A DNA stretch of 64,000 nucleotides. Origin: JADLCB01 sp964398315 (GTDB lineage: Bacteria > Planctomycetota > Phycisphaerae > Tepidisphaerales > Tepidisphaeraceae). The translations under genes were made by a program, and so were the position numbers. Numbering within the stretch: the stretch's first letter is position 1; each line of letters opens with the position of its first letter. Where the stretch lies: NCBI GenBank assembly GCA_964398315.1, contig CAYNMV010000018.1, positions 3,435 through 67,434 on the forward strand. Reading direction: 5' to 3'. Shown here in pieces: positions 7,025 through 15,001 of this stretch. The notes under the pieces are model-generated. The model was not told the origin of the DNA. It saw nothing but the letters and a program-made list of their open reading frames with translations, and searched no databases.

Positions 7025-8713
7025 CTACCACCGCACCAGCACCGCCGTCGCATCATCCGCCAGACGATCGGTGGCGGCGAAAGAGATGAGGGTGTCGAAC
7101 AGGGCGCGGATGGTATCCTGGTCAGCCGGGGTCTTCGCCAGCACCTCGGCCATGCGCTCGATGCCAAACTGGTCTTCGGGAGTGGGCTGGGCGCTGGAGA
7201 CAGGGCGGAACTGCTCGATGATACCATCGCTGACGATCAATGCCCGGCCGCCCGGGGTGAGGGGGATGGTCTGGTCATCGTAATCGGGTTCGGCCAGGAT
7301 GCCGATGGGCAGACCGCCGCCAACGGACAGGGGTTCGATGGTGCCATCCGCGCGGGCGAGCAGGGCGTGGCCGTGGCCGGCATCCACGTAGCGCAGGGTG
7401 CGATTCGGGGCGTCGAACACACCAACCCAGAGTGTCACGAATTTGCTCTCCGGCCGGCGGGGATGGATGAATCGGCACAAGTCCATCACCGCTCGTTTTG
7501 GATCGCCGTGCTGGAGCAACGCGGCATGCAGAAAGCCCTGCGTCGTCGTCATCAGCACCGAGGCGGCCACGCCTTTGCCGGTGACATCTCCCAATGACAC
7601 CGCCAGCCGTCCATCTGAAAGTGGGATCACATCGAAGAAGTCGCCGCCCAGGTGCAGACCGGGCCGGCTCTCGCCGATGTAGCTCAGGCCTCCGAACTGC
7701 CCCTCGCGCTGCGGCAGGATCCAGCGCTGGGCCTCGGCCCCCGCGCTCAGGTCCGCCTGGATCGAGGCATGCCGCCGCTCGATCTCCTTGCGCTTCAGGT
7801 TCGACAGCGCCAGGCTGGCGATGCGTCCCAGTGCCAGGCAAAACGCGGCGGCGTTGGGACGGGCGCCGCGATAGCTGCCCGACTGGCTGTACATGCCGCC
7901 GCGTGAATCGAGATAGAGATACGCCGCGATGCTCTGCCCGAGCATCAGCGGCACACAGATGGCGGCATTGATGCGATTGCGGATGATGCTCTCGGAGGTA
8001 TTGCCCGCCTCCGGCCCGCCGCTCAACTCGGCAACAACCCCTTGCGAGGCGGTTTGCAGCAGCGTGCGGCTGTAGAGGGCTGCGCGCTGGGGCAACTGGT
8101 CGGGGTTGCGGGTGGCGACCACCTCAATTCGCCCCTCGGCATCGATGGGCCGCAGCCAGGCGGCATTGGTCAGACCCGAGCCGCGGCAGGCCTCCTCCAT
8201 CACCACTTCGGCGAGCGTTTTCTCATCCTCTGCCGCGTGGATGCCGGCGGCGGCCTCGAGCAGAAAGCCCAGCAGGTCATCCTGCAGCTTCCCTCCCTGG
8301 CCGGCGCCGATCTGGCGCACCAGCGTGTTGACCTGGGCGCTGTCATCCACGGAATCAAATCCACCCCTGTGTCGCTGGGCCAGACTGAAGCTGAATGTCC
8401 AGGGAGAGATCCGCACCAGATCCCCCTCGCGCAGCGGCAGCAACTGATGCGGCTCGATTTGGTAGCCATTGAGAAACGTGCCCCAGGAAGAGCCCAGATC
8501 GGTGATCTGCCAGCCATGCTCATCATGGATGAAGCGGGCATGGAAGCGCGACACGGTCTCGGCATCCGGCGGCAGGCGCAGGTCGCACTGTTCATGCCGG
8601 CCCAGGCGGATACCTCCGGCTTTGGAAGTCAGTTCCAGGTCGGCCAGCGCCGGCCCTCCCAGGCGCACAAGCCAGGCGCGGGCGGGCTTACTGGCGGCAG
8701 GGGCGGTGGTCAT
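7025..8713 (-). CDS. FHA-GAF-SpoIIE (PP2C) serine phosphatase
   Basis: A 562-residue signalling protein. Residues about 10-110 form an FHA domain (GIRLGRHEQCDLRL, SRFHARF, DLGSSWGTFLNGYQI), which binds phosphothreonine. A GAF-like region spans about 150-310 (ICVPLMLGQSIAAYLYLD). The C-terminal 220 residues are a SpoIIE/PP2C phosphatase with metal-binding GGDFFDV, GDVTGKG, SDGI and DDATAV motifs. The reading frame runs further upstream, but the ATG at 8713 is chosen because the upstream translation is low-complexity antisense of clpS and the FHA domain starts just after. It probably dephosphorylates an anti-anti-sigma-type or other Ser/Thr-phosphorylated partner; no partner-switch genes lie nearby. 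It is divergent from clpS. Confidence 0.88.
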   Translation of the reverse strand: MTTAPAASKPARAWLVRLGGPALADLELTSKAGGIRLGRHEQCDLRLPPDAETVSRFHARFIHDEHGWQITDLGSSWGTFLNGYQIEPHQLLPLREGDLVRISPWTFSFSLAQRHRGGFDSVDDSAQVNTLVRQIGAGQGGKLQDDLLGFLLEAAAGIHAAEDEKTLAEVVMEEACRGSGLTNAAWLRPIDAEGRIEVVATRNPDQLPQRAALYSRTLLQTASQGVVAELSGGPEAGNTSESIIRNRINAAICVPLMLGQSIAAYLYLDSRGGMYSQSGSYRGARPNAAAFCLALGRIASLALSNLKRKEIERRHASIQADLSAGAEAQRWILPQREGQFGGLSYIGESRPGLHLGGDFFDVIPLSDGRLAVSLGDVTGKGVAASVLMTTTQGFLHAALLQHGDPKRAVMDLCRFIHPRRPESKFVTLWVGVFDAPNRTLRYVDAGHGHALLARADGTIEPLSVGGGLPIGILAEPDYDDQTIPLTPGGRALIVSDGIIEQFRPVSSAQPTPEDQFGIERMAEVLAKTPADQDTIRALFDTLISFAATDRLADDATAVLVRW

Positions 8714-8913
8714 AGCGGATGGCAGATTACCCGCCCGTGCCCGGTCCGCAAAGCAAGAGTTTGCAGAATGTCCCCCAGCTTGGCTCGTCGCCTGAGGCAA
8801 TCGTCTCTCCCAGAGCAGACACGGTTGACCCTGGTATCGGTCCCCGGGCGCCGGACCGGCTTGGGATGGGCGGGCTGCGGCAGCGTTAGGCGGGGGGCGC
8901 GGCGAAATGACGG

Positions 8914-8941
8914 TTGGTCCCACCGATAGCGTGCGTATAAT
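8914..8941 (+). promoter_or_regulatory. Candidate sigma-70 promoter of clpS
   Basis: TTGGTC (8914-8919) and a perfect TATAAT (8936-8941) are spaced by 16 bp. The predicted start near 8948 lies only a few bases before the clpS ATG at 8952, so the transcript would be almost leaderless unless a further-upstream promoter exists; GGGAG at 8942-8946 could serve as a ribosome site only on a longer RNA. Confidence 0.5.
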
Positions 8942-8951
8942 GGGAGTATCT

Positions 8952-9290
8952 ATGGCAGAGAAGGAGAAAAAGAAGTCGAGTGGGGGTGGCGGTGCGGCGA
9001 CACTGAAGCCGAAGCAGTCGAAGAAGTCGACCCCGAAGAAGAAGCCGCCGGGTCTCCTGCCGCCGTGGAAAGTGCTGCTGCACAACGATGACAAGAACGA
9101 CATGCTTTTTGTCGTTCAAACCATCGTCGAGCTGACGCCGCTGAATCCAGACGAGGCCGTGCAGCGCATGAAGGAGGCTCACGAAACCGGTGTGGCCCTC
9201 CTGCTGACCACCCATAAGGAGCGGGCTGAACTGTACAAGGACCAGTTCACCAGCAAGGGCCTGACGGTAACGATCGAGGCCGATGAGTAG
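8952..9290 (+). CDS. clpS: ATP-dependent Clp protease adaptor ClpS
   Basis: A 112-residue protein starting at 8952. Its C-terminal 75 residues are a clear ClpS domain: PPWKVLLHNDDKNDMLFVV, then a helix with EAVQRMKEAHETGVALLLTT and KERAELYKDQF. The HNDD loop contains the acidic/amide residues that read N-degron amino termini. ClpS hands N-end-rule substrates to the ClpA or ClpC unfoldase. The first 35 residues form a very Lys/Ser/Gly-rich, disordered tail (EKEKKKSSGGGG, STPKKKPPG), longer than in enterobacterial ClpS. No clp unfoldase or protease gene is adjacent. In-frame ATGs at 8907 and 8940 are alternatives; 8952 gives the most natural length. Confidence 0.93.
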   Translation: MAEKEKKKSSGGGGAATLKPKQSKKSTPKKKPPGLLPPWKVLLHNDDKNDMLFVVQTIVELTPLNPDEAVQRMKEAHETGVALLLTTHKERAELYKDQFTSKGLTVTIEADE

Positions 9291-9334
9291 CGGAGCGGCC
9301 AGGTGGCGCAGCGCTGCTTCGCCCGCCGTTGGCC

Positions 9335-9784
9335 CTACGCCACATCCATGATGTGATAGAGCATCACGTAGATCAGCACGCCCGAGACTGAGACGTACAG
9401 CCAGATCCAGAACGTCGGGCGGCTGAAGCGCGTGTGCAATGCCCACCGGCGGCGGGCGGCGAAGTAGACCGTCACCGCGATCATCGGCAGCATCACCATC
9501 GCCAGCACCAGGTGGGGCAGCAGCAACACCAGCAGATAGACATAGCGCACCCATGCCGGCTCATATCCGCTGGTGTTGACATTGTATGAGCCGGTTGCCT
9601 CGTGCAGCAGTGTCTTGTGATACACGTACAGCGCCAGGAAGAGCGTTGAGGTGGCCAGCGCCCCGATCATCGCCACACCATGCCCCCAGTAGCGCTTGCG
9701 CCGGATGGCGATATAGCCGGTGATCAGCAGCACCGTGCTGATGGCGTTGAGCGTTGCGTTGAGGGCGGGAAGCGTCTGGAGCAT
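9335..9784 (-). CDS. DUF420-family membrane protein
   Basis: A 149-residue integral membrane protein with about four transmembrane helices. Examples are LNAISTVLLITGYIAI, GVAMIGALATSTLFLALYVY and YVYLLVLLLPHLVLAMVMLP, plus the terminal WLYVSVSGVLIYVMLY. Histidines inside or near helices (YHKTLLHE, LLPHLVLA, YHIMD) match the DUF420/YozB family, which usually sits in cytochrome oxidase biogenesis clusters and is related to haem-copper assembly factors. It is last in the minus-strand order permease, SCO, DUF420, supporting a link to oxidase assembly. A GTG at 9910 overlapping the SCO stop would add a Pro-rich 42-residue extension; I prefer the ATG at 9784 because the family begins there. Confidence 0.82.
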   Translation of the reverse strand: MLQTLPALNATLNAISTVLLITGYIAIRRKRYWGHGVAMIGALATSTLFLALYVYHKTLLHEATGSYNVNTSGYEPAWVRYVYLLVLLLPHLVLAMVMLPMIAVTVYFAARRRWALHTRFSRPTFWIWLYVSVSGVLIYVMLYHIMDVA

Positions 9785-9906
9785 GGTTCTGTTTTCAGCG
9801 GGAAAAGGCGCAGGGCCTGATGGAGGCGGCGGGGGCGCAATTGCCCGTACCACCTCAATGCTTTCATCATCCCGATAGCCCTTTCTGCACCCAATCGCGC
9901 TGCCGC

Positions 9907-10521
9907 TCACCTGGCCAGCATCTTCGCATCGGCGATGAGCTGCTGCTGCGATTCGGGGTCATCGTGGCGGTAGTAACCGTGCACCTTGCCGTCCGGGTTG
10001 ACCAGGACGAAGTGGGTGCCGTGCTGAATATCGATCGGATTGGGCGCGCGCTGGGCGGCGATTTTCATGGCATCGGCCAACTGGTGGATCACCTCGGCAT
10101 TGCCGGTCAGGAAATGCCAGCGGGTCGGATCGGCGTTGTACTTCTCACCATAGGCCCGCAACACCTCGGGTGTGTCATACTCGGGATCGAGCGAGAACGA
10201 TACCAGGCGCACGGCGTCGGGCAGTTTCGCCTGCAGGGCGGCCAGGTTGGCCGTCATGATCGGGCAGGGGCCGGGGCAACGCGTGAAGATGAAATCGGCA
10301 ACCCAGGGGCGGTTCTTCAGCGACGCCAGAGTGATGGTGCGGTTCTCCTGGTCGGTCAGCTCAAACGGCGGCACCTCGAACAGCGGTGCGGTTTCCTCGG
10401 CCTGGGCGCTGCGGGGCACCATCCGCAGGCGCGCCTGTGACCAGAGCGCTGTCAGCACCAGCGTGCAGGCCAGCAGGAACACCCAGAGGCAGGTCGTAAT
10501 GATCTTCTGTCGTCGATTCAT
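9907..10521 (-). CDS. SCO1/SenC-family copper chaperone
   Basis: A 204-residue membrane-anchored thioredoxin-fold protein. An N-terminal hydrophobic segment (TTCLWVFLLACTLVLTALW) is an uncleaved anchor. The soluble domain contains the copper-binding FTRCPGPCP motif (CxxxC) and the distant His in DIQHGTHFVLVNPDGK, the three ligands of SCO proteins. SCO delivers copper to the CuA centre of cytochrome c oxidase in the periplasm. It lies 15 bp downstream of the ABC-2 permease gene and upstream of a DUF420 gene, a grouping known from terminal oxidase maturation clusters. The oxidase subunits themselves are not in the window. Confidence 0.93.
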   Translation of the reverse strand: MNRRQKIITTCLWVFLLACTLVLTALWSQARLRMVPRSAQAEETAPLFEVPPFELTDQENRTITLASLKNRPWVADFIFTRCPGPCPIMTANLAALQAKLPDAVRLVSFSLDPEYDTPEVLRAYGEKYNADPTRWHFLTGNAEVIHQLADAMKIAAQRAPNPIDIQHGTHFVLVNPDGKVHGYYRHDDPESQQQLIADAKMLAR

Positions 10522-10536
10522 GAGTATTAAGGCAAA

Positions 10537-11352
10537 CTACTGAAGGTCGGCGGTTGTGTGTCCGTGTGCGATGCGCGTCGCGAGCATCAGCATGATGACC
10601 GCGAAGGCGAAACTGACGCCCAGGCTCAGCGGCCACGAAGGCAGTGCCGTGGCATCCTGCCCGAGGTACATCGCCCGCCGCAGCGCGGCCAGGCCGTAGG
10701 TCAGCGGGTTGAGCATCATGATGGCGGCGATCCCCTTCAGTGCCCCGCCGGGTGGAAACAAAGCGCCCGAGAGGAACCACATCGGCATCAGCAGCAGATT
10801 CATGATGGCGTGAAAGCCCTGGGTGCTGCTCATGCGCCAGGCGATGCAGAATCCCATGGCCGTCAGGGCAAATGCCAGCAGGAGCATGATCCCGCAACTG
10901 GCCAGCAGGGCCGCCGGCGAAAGCGAAACCCCAACCAGTGGCGCCAGCAGCAGGAACAGCAGCCCTTGTCCAAACGCCAGCGCGGTCCCGCCGAGCACCT
11001 TGCCCAGCACGATCGCCAGCCGCGGCACCGGCGCTACCAGCACGGATTGCAGAAATCCCTCCCGGCGGTCCTCGATGATCGAAATCGTCGAGAAGATCGC
11101 CGTGAACAGCAGGATCATGACAACAGTGCCGGGGAAGAAGAAGCGCAGGAAATCCTCCCCGCCCGGCACGCCCGGGGCTGCGAACGAGCGTCCGATCCCG
11201 CCGCCAATCAGGAGCCAGAAGACGATCGGCGTCAGCAGCGCACCGACAATCCGATGGCGCTGCCGCACAAAACGCACCAGTTCGCGCTGGGCCAGTGACA
11301 AGGCCGGCAGCAGCAGGGCAGGGCGAACAGATTGGAGGGTATCCGCGTTCAT
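10537..11352 (-). CDS. ABC-2 type transporter permease
   Basis: A 271-residue permease with six predicted membrane helices. It has a cytoplasmic N-terminal helix (LAQRELVRFVRQRHRIVGAL), a helix pair around FFFPGTVVMILLFTAIFSTI, and the EDRREGFLQSVLVAPVPRLAI coupling helix typical of ABC-2/DrrB/NodJ-like permeases. Later comes the conserved MPMWFLSGALFPPGGAL motif, followed by LNPLTYGLAALR. Its ATPase partner is not adjacent: the next upstream gene, lptD, is divergent. Position before SCO and DUF420 suggests a role in oxidase assembly or copper/haem export, but this is inference from context. ATG at 11352 lies 15 bp upstream of the SCO gene end-to-start, so the three genes likely share an mRNA. 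Confidence 0.88.
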   Translation of the reverse strand: MNADTLQSVRPALLLPALSLAQRELVRFVRQRHRIVGALLTPIVFWLLIGGGIGRSFAAPGVPGGEDFLRFFFPGTVVMILLFTAIFSTISIIEDRREGFLQSVLVAPVPRLAIVLGKVLGGTALAFGQGLLFLLLAPLVGVSLSPAALLASCGIMLLLAFALTAMGFCIAWRMSSTQGFHAIMNLLLMPMWFLSGALFPPGGALKGIAAIMMLNPLTYGLAALRRAMYLGQDATALPSWPLSLGVSFAFAVIMLMLATRIAHGHTTADLQ

Positions 11353-11686
11353 CGTCGGGGAAAACGCATCATTCTAGTGCTCCAGTCGCCATCGGGCCAG
11401 CATCACCGTGCGGCCGATCGCCGCAGGCGCGGGGACCGAACCGGCATAGGGCGAAAAGGCGGCGATGTGAAAATGTGCGCCACGCCATGGGACAGCGCGG
11501 CGCAGATCGCCAGATGCGGATAGCCGGCGGGCCATGCGGATGGTAACTGGGGTGGGCCTGGATAGACCTTTCGTGCGTGGCGATTGCACGTCCGGGAGCG
11601 GGGACAGGCCGATTGAGCCACCTTCGGCGGCCTGGGCCCTCGTTCGCGTCGCCCATGCGGCCTTCACACACTCAGTTACCGCAAAA
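11353..11686. other. Intergenic stretch without supported gene
   Basis: About 330 bases between the divergent permease and lptD genes. Several open frames cross it but they have no ribosome sites, no recognisable domains and Arg/Pro-rich compositions typical of antisense frames in GC-rich DNA. TAGAAT close to the permease ATG on the minus strand (around 11370) could be its -10 element. Apart from the lptD promoter that follows, I see nothing else definite. Confidence 0.5.
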
Positions 11687-11714
11687 TTGACGCTCTTGGC
11701 CGCGCCTCTATAAT
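11687..11714 (+). promoter_or_regulatory. Strong sigma-70-type promoter of lptD
   Basis: TTGACG (11687-11692) and perfect TATAAT (11709-11714) are separated by 16 bp. A transcript starting near 11721 would carry a 42-nt leader containing GGGAAGGAG (11747-11755) ahead of the GTG start at 11763. Confidence 0.78.
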
Positions 11715-11762
11715 CCGGCCCATCGTTTGGAGGAGATGGACTGACAGGGAAGGAGTCGGTGG

Positions 11763-14687
11763 GTGAAGCCGGCAGGTTATCTCGGCATATGTCTGGCTCT
11801 GCCGCTGAGCTCCATGGCGCTCGCCCAGGAGGCGCTGCCCGGGCGCGAACCGGCAGCGGCGCCGGTTGATGGCTTGACCGCCCCCAGCAGCGAATCACTC
11901 GACATCGTCGCCCGCCAGGCGCTGACCTGGAACCAGGATGGCGCGGTGATCGTGCAGCTCGTTGGCCCGGTGCGCATCGAAGTGGGGGGCGCAACGCTGA
12001 CAGCCGAGAACGGCGTCGTCTGGCTGAGCGATGTGCAGACCGGCATTTTTACCGCCCGCCGGGCCGAGATTGCCCTCATCGGCAATGCCGCCATCACCCG
12101 TAATGGCACAACCCGCAGCGGCCCGAGCCTGATCGCCACCGCCACGGTCCGCGGACGTGTGCGCATCACTGCTGATCAGCGCCTGGCCCGCGATGCCTCC
12201 GAGTCCGACCTGTATCGCGCTGCCAATGCCCTGCGCCAGGAGGCGGTTGATGCCCCCCCGCCGGGAGCGAGCCGCGCCGAGCCGGCCACCCGGCCGGTAG
12301 TGCCTGCTCCGGCAGCCGTGATCGAGCCGGCCACCGCGCCCGTCAACTTCCAGGCCGGCAATATTGAGACGCACCAGACCCCCGATGACAAGGTGGCCAT
12401 CACCCTCAGCGGCGATGTCCTGCTGATCCAGCGGCGACCCAACGGCGATCTGGTTGAATTGCAGGCCCAGCGCGCCGTGCTGTTTACGCCGCTCGGCAGC
12501 CTGCGCGAGCTGGAGCAGTCTGAGCGCTTCGAGCGCCTGGAGGATGCGGTTGAATCGGCCTACCTCGAAGGGGATGTGCGCATCAGTTACACACCCGGCG
12601 GCCGGGGAACGCGCGGCGAGCAGCGGCTGCGAGCCGATCGGGTCTTTTATGAATTCACCACCGATCGCGCCATCCTGACTGATGCCGTCCTTCACGCGAC
12701 CGACCCGCGGTTGACGGTGCCGGTGTTCGTACGGGCCAACACGATCCGCCAGCTTTCGCTGCAGGAGTACCGCGCTGAGGATGTGCAGCTCACCACCAGC
12801 GGATTCCACACCCCCAGCTACGCGATTGCGGCTGACCGCGCTTACGTTCGCCGCAGCGAAGCGCCCGCCACCGGGACGCGCTACCAGTTCGCCGGCAATG
12901 ATGCCACAGTGCGCACCTTCGGGGTCCCGGTCTTCTACTTCCCCTATGTGGCCGGCTCCATTACGGAGCGCGGCACACCACTGCGCAGGATCAACTTCGG
13001 CGACAATGGCCGTTTCGGCACGTTTGTGCAGACAGACTGGGGCCTGTTTGAGAGCCTCGGCCGGACGCCGCCCGACAATCTCGATGTTGTCCTCAAGCTG
13101 GACTACTACGGCGATCGCGGGCCCGGGGGCGGGATCGATGCCAGCTATGGCGGGGGCTTCATCCGCGAAACCACCCGCGAACCATGGACCTTCGAGGGCG
13201 ATTTCACCAGCTTCTTTGTCTACGACACCGGCGAGGATGATTTCGGCGGCGCGCGGGCCGATGTGGAGCCGGATGACAAGCTTCGCGGCCGGGTGTTGTG
13301 GGAGCACCAGCATTTCTTCCCCGAGGACTGGCAGTTGCAGCTTCGCGCGGGGTGGGTGAGCGATCCAACCTTCCTCGAGCAGTGGTTCGAGGGTGAATGG
13401 GACCGCAACCGCGAGCATGACCTGTCGGCCTACATCAAGCGCCAGCGCGACACCGAGGCGATCACGTTCCTGGTGGATGTGCAGCCCAACGATTTTGTCA
13501 CCACCAGCGACTGGGCGCAGGAGCAGTTCGAAATCGAGCGCCTGCCGGAAGTGGGCTACCACCGCATCGGCAATGCCCTGGGCGAAGGGGCAACCTTCTT
13601 CAGCAGCAACACCGTTTCCGCCCTGCGCTACAGGGAGTCGGATGCCACCTTCGCTGAGCAGGGGTACTACTTCGGCGTGATGCCGGGGCTGCCCAGTGTC
13701 GGGCAGACCGGCATCGATCCCGGCACCAACATCCGCGGTGACTTCCGCCAGCAGGTCGACTTCCCCATGCACCTGGAACAGGTGCGCATGGTACCGTATG
13801 TGATGGGGCGCTACACCGGCTACACCGATTCGCCCGCCGGCGGCAGCGAGAACCGCTTCATGGGCGGCGTGGGCGTGCGCTTTGCCACCACGTTCTGGAA
13901 CATCGACAACACCGTCGAGAGCCAACTGCTTGACCTGCACCGTCTGCGGCACGTGGTGGAGCCGGAAATCCACCTGTTCACCAGCGCAGCCAGCGTCGAT
14001 GCGACCGATCTGTTCATCTATGATGAGGATGTCGACAAGGTGCATGACATCAGCGGCGCCAGCATCGGCGTGCGCCAGCGCTGGCAGACCAAGCGCGGCG
14101 GGCCGGGGCGCTGGCGCAGTGTTGATTTCCTGTCGATCAACGTCTTTGCCAATTTCTTCGCCAACAAGCCCGATGATGTTTTCCTCGATCCTGAGCGTTT
14201 CCGCGGGCAGTACTACTGGTCACTGCCGGAGGCCTCCATCCCGCGCAACAGCGTGAACGCCGATGGGATCTGGCGCATCACCGATTCCACCGCCATCCTG
14301 GGAGATGCCTCCTACAACCTGGATGAGAATGAACTGGCCACCGCCTCAATCGGCCTGGCGGTGCGGCGGGCGGATCGGCTCAGTTATTTTGTTGGGCTGC
14401 GCTACATCGAGCCGGTCGATGCGAATCTGGTAACGGTGGCCGCCACGTATCAGCTCAGCCCCAAGTACACCCTGGCTGGCGCAACCAGCTTTGGTATCGG
14501 CGATGATGATCGCGTCTATGCCAGCGGATCCATCCAGCGTCACTTTGACCGCTTCACCGCGGTCCTGCGCGTGCGCTACGATGAGGTGGAAGACCTGGGC
14601 GGCATCCACTTCAGCATCATCCCCCACGGCCTGCCCGGCGCCATCGGCGGCGGTGCATACCGAACCTCTGCCGCGACCGCCCGCTGA
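11763..14687 (+). CDS. lptD: LptD/OstA-like outer membrane LPS-assembly protein
   Basis: A 974-residue protein with signal peptide (LGICLALPLSSMALAQ). A GTG start is chosen because GGGAAGGAG lies 7 bases upstream. Residues about 45-340 contain two stretches with OstA/LptA jellyroll features (VRIEVGGATLTAENGVVWL; VAITLSGDVLLIQRRPNGD), separated by a Pro/Ala linker. The middle and C-terminal part has the LptD hallmark FGVPVFYFPYVAGS, where LptD proteins usually read PVFYLPY, followed by many alternating aromatic beta strands ending in FDRFTAVLRVRYDEVEDLGG, consistent with a beta barrel. It would insert lipopolysaccharide-like lipid into the outer membrane. Disulfide cysteines of enterobacterial LptD are absent. 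It stands before ftsW and murG, an envelope-biogenesis context. Confidence 0.8.
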   Translation: MKPAGYLGICLALPLSSMALAQEALPGREPAAAPVDGLTAPSSESLDIVARQALTWNQDGAVIVQLVGPVRIEVGGATLTAENGVVWLSDVQTGIFTARRAEIALIGNAAITRNGTTRSGPSLIATATVRGRVRITADQRLARDASESDLYRAANALRQEAVDAPPPGASRAEPATRPVVPAPAAVIEPATAPVNFQAGNIETHQTPDDKVAITLSGDVLLIQRRPNGDLVELQAQRAVLFTPLGSLRELEQSERFERLEDAVESAYLEGDVRISYTPGGRGTRGEQRLRADRVFYEFTTDRAILTDAVLHATDPRLTVPVFVRANTIRQLSLQEYRAEDVQLTTSGFHTPSYAIAADRAYVRRSEAPATGTRYQFAGNDATVRTFGVPVFYFPYVAGSITERGTPLRRINFGDNGRFGTFVQTDWGLFESLGRTPPDNLDVVLKLDYYGDRGPGGGIDASYGGGFIRETTREPWTFEGDFTSFFVYDTGEDDFGGARADVEPDDKLRGRVLWEHQHFFPEDWQLQLRAGWVSDPTFLEQWFEGEWDRNREHDLSAYIKRQRDTEAITFLVDVQPNDFVTTSDWAQEQFEIERLPEVGYHRIGNALGEGATFFSSNTVSALRYRESDATFAEQGYYFGVMPGLPSVGQTGIDPGTNIRGDFRQQVDFPMHLEQVRMVPYVMGRYTGYTDSPAGGSENRFMGGVGVRFATTFWNIDNTVESQLLDLHRLRHVVEPEIHLFTSAASVDATDLFIYDEDVDKVHDISGASIGVRQRWQTKRGGPGRWRSVDFLSINVFANFFANKPDDVFLDPERFRGQYYWSLPEASIPRNSVNADGIWRITDSTAILGDASYNLDENELATASIGLAVRRADRLSYFVGLRYIEPVDANLVTVAATYQLSPKYTLAGATSFGIGDDDRVYASGSIQRHFDRFTAVLRVRYDEVEDLGGIHFSIIPHGLPGAIGGGAYRTSAATAR

Positions 14688-15001
14688 ATCCCGAGAGGGG
14701 TAGCCGACCAGGTGGCACAGGCAGCCCGGCCGTGTTACCGCATGGGGTTGCCATAGGGTGTACACCGCCATAGGTGGGCACGGATTCTCCACCCATGCAG
14801 AAAGCGATTTGTTTCCCGCCCCTGTGCCACGCCAGCCGCTCCTCACGCAGGTTAAAAACCCGTGCCACAGGTGCGGGCGCTGGCTTGAGAACCGCATAAC
14901 CGCCACGCGCTGAACACTGGCGGCCTGCCGGTGCTGCCTCCAGCGGCCACGGACGGCGCTTCGGTTCAAGCCCGACCGGTCTCACGTCCGATAAACCTCC
15001 C
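14688..15001. other. Intergenic region with inverted GTGGCACAGG units
   Basis: A 314-bp gap with no supported gene. GTGGCACAGG at 14712-14721 is inverted as CCTGTGCCAC at 14821-14830, and a near copy CGTGCCACAG lies at 14861-14870. Such units look like remnants of a dispersed intergenic repeat. No promoter with both boxes could be placed for ftsW. Confidence 0.45.

Noticed and set aside
11736..11744. ATG-GAC-TGA mini-ORF after GGAGGAG in the lptD leader, considered as a minimal regulatory ORF
   Set aside because: The purine run touches the ATG with no spacing, so initiation there is unlikely; nothing else indicates translation.
11895..14045. A 716-codon open frame antisense to lptD
   Set aside because: Composition and lack of motifs are those of a shadow frame; the plus-strand gene has a promoter, ribosome site, signal peptide and family motifs.
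14960..14994. A tRNA-like T-arm (TTCAAGC loop between TCGG and CCGA)
   Set aside because: No D-arm or anticodon arm at proper spacing, and the only acceptor partner lies about 107 nt away with a bulge.
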